Part shown: positions 60,495-64,000 of the stretch, in pieces
How positions within the stretch are numbered: position 1 is the stretch's first letter
Layout: each line of letters opens with the position of its first letter
From: Bacillota bacterium
GTDB taxonomy: Bacteria > Bacillota > Clostridia > Lachnospirales > Lachnospiraceae
Assembly (NCBI GenBank): GCA_023414355.1
Contig: JAEZOB010000022.1
Coordinates: 1 to 64,000 of the forward strand
Length of the DNA: 64,000 nucleotides
Direction: 5' to 3'
Notes under the pieces: model-generated
Database searches by the model: none
Told to the model about the DNA's origin: nothing
What the model saw: only the letters and a program-made list of their open reading frames with translations
Made by a program: the position numbers and the translations under genes

Positions 60495-60667
60495 CTAAAT
60501 GTCTGCGAGGCTGACATTTTGGATTACATAATTTAAAAATATCTACGGAGCTGATATTTTTGATTATATAATTTAAAATATCTATGCAGCTGATATTTTG
60601 GATTACATGATTTAAAATATCTATAAAGCTGATATTTTGGATTGTAAGCTTCATAAAGCTTATATTT
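60495..60667 (+). repeat. Tandem array of about five hairpins with a conserved loop
   Basis: Four clear stem-loops repeat every 39-40 bp: AAATGTC-TGCGAGGCT-GACATTT, AAATATC-TACGGAGCT-GATATTT, AAATATC-TATGCAGCT-GATATTT and AAATATC-TATAAAGCT-GATATTT; a fifth is degenerate. The spacers (GGATTACATAATTT) are also conserved. The loop resembles those at 19056-19120. The array ends 45 bp before the GH43 start, in its leader. Confidence 0.85.
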
Positions 60668-60710
60668 GATCTATATGCGCATGAAACATGCGCAAGAATG
60701 GGAGGTAACT

Positions 60711-62339
60711 ATGAGAACAAAAGTATCAAATCCAATATTGCCGGGTTTTTATCCGGACCCTTCTGTCTGCCGGGTAGGAGAGGATTATTATATGGTAACC
60801 TCGACCTTTGCATATTTTCCGGGTGTTCCGATCTTTCACAGCAGGGATCTGATTCACTGGAAGCAGATCGGCAATGTGCTGGACCGGGAGGAACAGCTTG
60901 ATTTGTCAGGAGTGAAGCAGTCGGAGGGTATTTTTGCTCCGACGATACGGTATCATCAGGGTACCTTCTATATGATTACTACTAATATTACCCATGGCGG
61001 GAATTTCATCGTGACAGCCCAGAACCCTGCGGGACCCTGGTCTTATCCGTTCTTTCTGGAGGCGGAGGGAATTGATCCTTCCCTGTTTTTTGACGATGAT
61101 GGCAGATGCTATTATACGGGGACAAGACCCCGCAGAGAAAAAAGTACAACAGATACAAATCGAACAGGCACAGGTAGTGCCAGGATAGCACCCGATGCCC
61201 GGGTCGTTTCTGAATACTTTGGTGATAATGAGGTGTTTTTGCAGGAGCTGGATTTGAAAACCATGAAGCTGGTAGGTGATGTCTATGCCCTATGGTATGG
61301 TGCCTTACGCGAAGCGGTATGGCCGGAAGGTCCCCATCTGTATAAGAAGGACGGGAGATATTATCTGCTGATCGCAGAAGCAGGCACCGCACATGAGCAT
61401 GCAGTTACGGTTGCCTCCGGCACCAGCCTGAAGGAGCCGTTTGAGGGCTATCGCAGCAATCCAATTCTAACACACAGGCATCTGGGTAAAAATTATCCGA
61501 TTGTTAATGTGGGCCACGGAGATCTGGTCGAGACTCAGAACGGCGAGTGGTTTATGGTAGTGCTGGCTTCACGACCGTATGGCGGTTATTATCGGAATCT
61601 GGGCAGAGAGACCTTTCTGGTACCTGTCACCTGGGAGGATGGATGGCCGGTAATCAATGTCGGTGTAGGAAGATTAGAAGATACTGTGACGGGTCCGGAT
61701 CTTGAACCCGTACCGGTAGAAAGAATCCCCGAGCGGGAGGACTTTGATGAGGCAGTGCTGCCGTATCATTTCGTATGGCTTCGTAATCCGAAACCGGAGA
61801 GCTACAGCTTATCTGCACGAAAAGGATATTTACGGATGCGACTGACACCTGAGAGCATCACAGAGTTAGCCAGCCCGAGCTATGTCGGGATCAGACAGAC
61901 CGGGATGAGTTACATACTTGAGACCAGTATGGAGTTCCAGTCGCAGAGCATGCAGGAAGAAGCCGGGCTGGTATTATTGCAGAATAACCGCTACCACTAT
62001 CGGTTTGTCAGTACAGCAAGGAACGGTATCGGGCTTATCTTGTTAATCCGGTGTTTTGATGGTAAGGAAGAAGTACTTGCGGAGGTTATCCATCAGAAAG
62101 AGGAACAGAAGGAGTTAAGGCTTCGTGTTATTGCCAAAAGGCAGGAGCTGCAATTTGCATATAGCCATGACGGTAAGAGTTATCATATCGTTAAGGCGGA
62201 TGTGGATGGCAGAATGTTAAGTTCGGATGTAGCGGGCGGATTTGTCGGAACCACCCTAGGGCTGTATTGTTCCTCGTGCGGTATGAGGAGTGCGAATTAT
62301 GCAGATTTTGATTGGTTAGAGTATCGAAATCAGGAATAA
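60711..62339 (+). CDS. GH43 glycoside hydrolase (beta-xylosidase / arabinofuranosidase type)
   Basis: A 542-residue enzyme, probably cytoplasmic as it has no signal peptide. The five-bladed propeller shows NPILPGFYPDPSVC (Asp base), GIDPSLFFDDDG (second Asp), and WPEGPHLYK (Glu acid). A beta-sandwich C-terminal domain follows from about 340, so the layout is that of two-domain GH43 xylosidases. Between YYTGTRPR and DNEVFLQELD there is an inserted basic/Thr-rich segment of about 30 residues (RREKSTTDTNRTGTGSARIA) not usual for the family. GGGAGGTAACT precedes ATG 60711. Confidence 0.9.
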   Translation: MRTKVSNPILPGFYPDPSVCRVGEDYYMVTSTFAYFPGVPIFHSRDLIHWKQIGNVLDREEQLDLSGVKQSEGIFAPTIRYHQGTFYMITTNITHGGNFIVTAQNPAGPWSYPFFLEAEGIDPSLFFDDDGRCYYTGTRPRREKSTTDTNRTGTGSARIAPDARVVSEYFGDNEVFLQELDLKTMKLVGDVYALWYGALREAVWPEGPHLYKKDGRYYLLIAEAGTAHEHAVTVASGTSLKEPFEGYRSNPILTHRHLGKNYPIVNVGHGDLVETQNGEWFMVVLASRPYGGYYRNLGRETFLVPVTWEDGWPVINVGVGRLEDTVTGPDLEPVPVERIPEREDFDEAVLPYHFVWLRNPKPESYSLSARKGYLRMRLTPESITELASPSYVGIRQTGMSYILETSMEFQSQSMQEEAGLVLLQNNRYHYRFVSTARNGIGLILLIRCFDGKEEVLAEVIHQKEEQKELRLRVIAKRQELQFAYSHDGKSYHIVKADVDGRMLSSDVAGGFVGTTLGLYCSSCGMRSANYADFDWLEYRNQE

Positions 62340-62340
62340 A

Positions 62341-62377
62341 GAGAAAAGCCTGCTTATTACAGCAGGCTTTTCTCTAA
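62341..62377. terminator. Bidirectional terminator after GH43
   Basis: GAGAAAAGCCTGCT (62341-62354) and AGCAGGCTTTTCTC (62361-62374) form a perfect 14-bp stem. Confidence 0.85.
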
Positions 62378-62426
62378 AGGAAAGATAATGATACTATGAA
62401 AAAAAGATTTACGCATAGTCAGGGGT

Positions 62427-63302
62427 CTATTCGTGCCCATGATTTCTTCTGCGGTATAGATTCTTAAACTCTGTCGGAGTACATTCCTTCAGGTTCTTGA
62501 ATACCCTGTTGAAGGTAGCGATACTTGAGAAACCGGCAAGCATTGCAACCTCTGTAATTGTAAGGTGAGGGTCGAGCAGAAGCTTTTCGGCTTCCTTGAC
62601 CCTTCTTTGATTCAGGTAATCATAGAAGGACATATCCGTAAATTGCTTGAATAGTCTGGAGAAGTGGAATTTGCTAAAGCCTGCCACATCAGCAATGGTG
62701 TTCAGGGAGATATCTTCCGTATAATTATTATTAATATACTCAAATATGGTATTGAACTTCTCGATATATTCCCTTTGCTTATTTAACTTGACAGCTGGAA
62801 ACAGGTTCTCTGTATTCATATACTTACGACCGGTTACAACAAGCATCTGAATAATTAATGCATAGATTGCTTCTTCCCGAAGTGTATTCTTACTTTGGTA
62901 TTCGTTCGCCAGCTCATGGAATAGAACTGAAAGCTTCTCATGAATATCCGGTGCAGTTGCCGGTGTGATCAAGCGTGACTGACTTAGTATAGCAAGGATA
63001 TTGGACAGCCCCTTAAGATTGCTGATTAAGGAAAAGTCGAACAGCAGGATCCTTCTTACGCCCTCTGCGGGAGCAATCAATTCATGAAGCTCACCCGGGG
63101 GAATGATCAGAATGTCGCCTTCCTGCAGTAAGTAAGTGGTTTTTCCGATGTTAATGGTATATATGTTCTCAACCGGCATGATCATTTCAATCGCTGTATG
63201 CCAATGTACCGGATAGCTGTCGGTTTCGTGGTTGATATGGAGTAAAATCGAGGAGTGATTCTGATAATCCACCTTCTCAAATATACCGTCCATAATCCGC
63301 AT
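62427..63302 (-). CDS. AraC-family transcriptional regulator
   Basis: A 291-residue activator. The N-terminal cupin-like half has SYPVHWHTAIEMIMPVE and GDILIIPPGELHEL. The C-terminal half has the two AraC helix-turn-helix motifs: TIADVAGFSKFHFSRLFKQF and ITEVAMLAGFSSIATFNRVF. It lies convergent to the GH43 gene and divergent from the GH3 gene, and so probably controls xylan/arabinan utilisation in response to a sugar. The start at 63302 (MRIMDGIFEK) follows AAAGGCAGGA; the frame opens further up to 63386. Confidence 0.92.
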   Translation of the reverse strand: MRIMDGIFEKVDYQNHSSILLHINHETDSYPVHWHTAIEMIMPVENIYTINIGKTTYLLQEGDILIIPPGELHELIAPAEGVRRILLFDFSLISNLKGLSNILAILSQSRLITPATAPDIHEKLSVLFHELANEYQSKNTLREEAIYALIIQMLVVTGRKYMNTENLFPAVKLNKQREYIEKFNTIFEYINNNYTEDISLNTIADVAGFSKFHFSRLFKQFTDMSFYDYLNQRRVKEAEKLLLDPHLTITEVAMLAGFSSIATFNRVFKNLKECTPTEFKNLYRRRNHGHE

Positions 63303-63868
63303 AAAAAATATCCTGCCTTTCAGTATTTTTGCTATATGTGTCTCATAAACGACTATTGTATATACTGTTTGAATATTGCTATACAACTGCTCTTTGACTG
63401 AGTAAATATTGCTATTTGAAGTTAAATTAAAATAGATTGATAATTTATGGAATAGTCAAGGCAATTCCGGGAAATTGACTCCTTAATTGAAGAATAATGT
63501 AGCACCTCTTTAAAAACTATTTTAATATATCTTTTGTGTTTTGTAAATAACATTTGTTAATTGAGTAAATTATTTTGAAAGAATCGCAAAACATGAGATT
63601 ACAATAGCAATTATTGATAGGATAAAAAGCAAATTTTGATATAGACTTATAGTATGAATGAAATTAATAAACCATATTATTGAAACTCAGACTATTTTGT
63701 CGGTTTATATAGGGATGAATAAGAATTTATGCAGAATGGTTCAGTGAGAAAAGCAGTCTCATTGAACCATTCTCGCTAATCGGACTTCCTTTGTATTACC
63801 GACCTTGATTCATGAGATAATATTTCTTTCACCTATAGGATGACAAATTTAATCAGGAGGATATTAAG
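63303..63868. other. Divergent regulatory region between AraC and GH3 genes
   Basis: 566 bp of very AT-rich sequence without a convincing gene. It contains one strong inverted repeat, AGAATGGTTCAGTGAGA (63733-63749) and TCTCATTGAACCATTCT (63757-63773), 17 positions with one mismatch, about 95 bp before the GH3 start. It has no U-tract, so it may be an operator for the AraC protein or a leader hairpin. Minus-strand TTGACT near 63460 could serve the AraC gene. Confidence 0.6.
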
Positions 63869-64000
63869 ATGCAGGATTATAAGGCTTATATGGACGAGTC
63901 TTTGAGCTTTGAAGAGAGAGCAAAGGATCTGGTGTCGAAGATGACCTTGGAAGAAAAGGTTTTCCAGACCCTGCACACCGCACCGGCCATTGAACGACTC
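63869..64000 (+). CDS. GH3 glycoside hydrolase, N-terminal fragment (cut by the window end)
   Basis: The first 44 codons are in the window. They begin MQDYKAYMDESLSFEERAKD and continue with LVSKMTLEEKVFQ, the pattern that opens GH3 beta-glucosidases and beta-xylosidases (RAxxLVxxMTLEEKxxQ). AGGAGG precedes the ATG by eight bases. With the GH43 and AraC genes it suggests a xylo-oligosaccharide utilisation locus that continues beyond 64000. Confidence 0.85.
   Translation, partial: MQDYKAYMDESLSFEERAKDLVSKMTLEEKVFQTLHTAPAIERL

Overview
The window reads as a chromosomal segment of an anaerobic, spore-forming, low-to-moderate GC member of the Clostridia, most like the plant-polysaccharide-degrading Lachnospiraceae. 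Supporting evidence: [FeFe]-hydrogenase maturases HydE, HydG and HydF, a PPi-type phosphofructokinase, a clostridial glgB-glgC-glgD-glgA cluster, a CotF-type coat protein, GerMN and DUF3160 lipoproteins, strong AGGAGG ribosome sites and GH43/GH3 glycosidases. No rRNA, tRNA, phage or CRISPR locus was recognised.

Layout. 1-120 is the 3' end of a group II intron. 0.3-7.4 kb holds a TPR membrane protein, uppP, a missed 51-aa gene, a MATE exporter, an unusual TruA paralog (Glu in place of the catalytic Asp), a TrmB-type regulator coupled to lysA, and a PadR regulator. 7.4-12 kb is mainly minus strand: amtB-glnB behind an attenuator-like leader, a YjdF-like membrane protein, a CBS protein whose ribosome site lies inside a terminator, and a metallophosphoesterase. 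12-20 kb has lipoproteins, a ferredoxin-fused aldo/keto reductase, a normal truA, a YcaQ/AlkX glycosylase, and a Mn2+ riboswitch before a TMEM165-type exporter. 20-30 kb has a 25-aa basic protein gene, pfp, a three-gene ABC exporter behind a leader-peptide attenuator, a GNAT-like protein, metF and small enzymes.

30-43 kb has a CoA-binding protein abutting an RnfD-RnfC fusion, hydE/hydG/hydF preceded by a putative small RNA, two acetyltransferases with a tandemly duplicated gene end, and an intergenic giant hairpin. 43-51 kb is the glycogen operon glgB-glgC-glgD-glgA plus a second glgA-like gene that lacks the KTGG lysine. 51-60 kb has an IlvD/Edd dehydratase, a coat protein, a chemoreceptor, a diguanylate cyclase, and a MutS2-like protein without Smr behind a long leader with a 12-codon ORF and two terminators. 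60-64 kb is a xylan-type locus: GH43, AraC and the start of a GH3 gene.

The main themes are RNA-based control (Mn riboswitch, two leader-ORF attenuators, the amtB leader, a terminator overlapping a ribosome site) and paralogs with altered catalytic residues (TruA, GlgA, IlvD, PII). The strongest candidates for undescribed biology are the Smr-less MutS2 with its attenuated leader, the fused RnfD-RnfC with the CoA-binding protein, and the wobble-compensated hairpin at 40455-40771. All assignments rest on motif recognition by eye; no database search was run.
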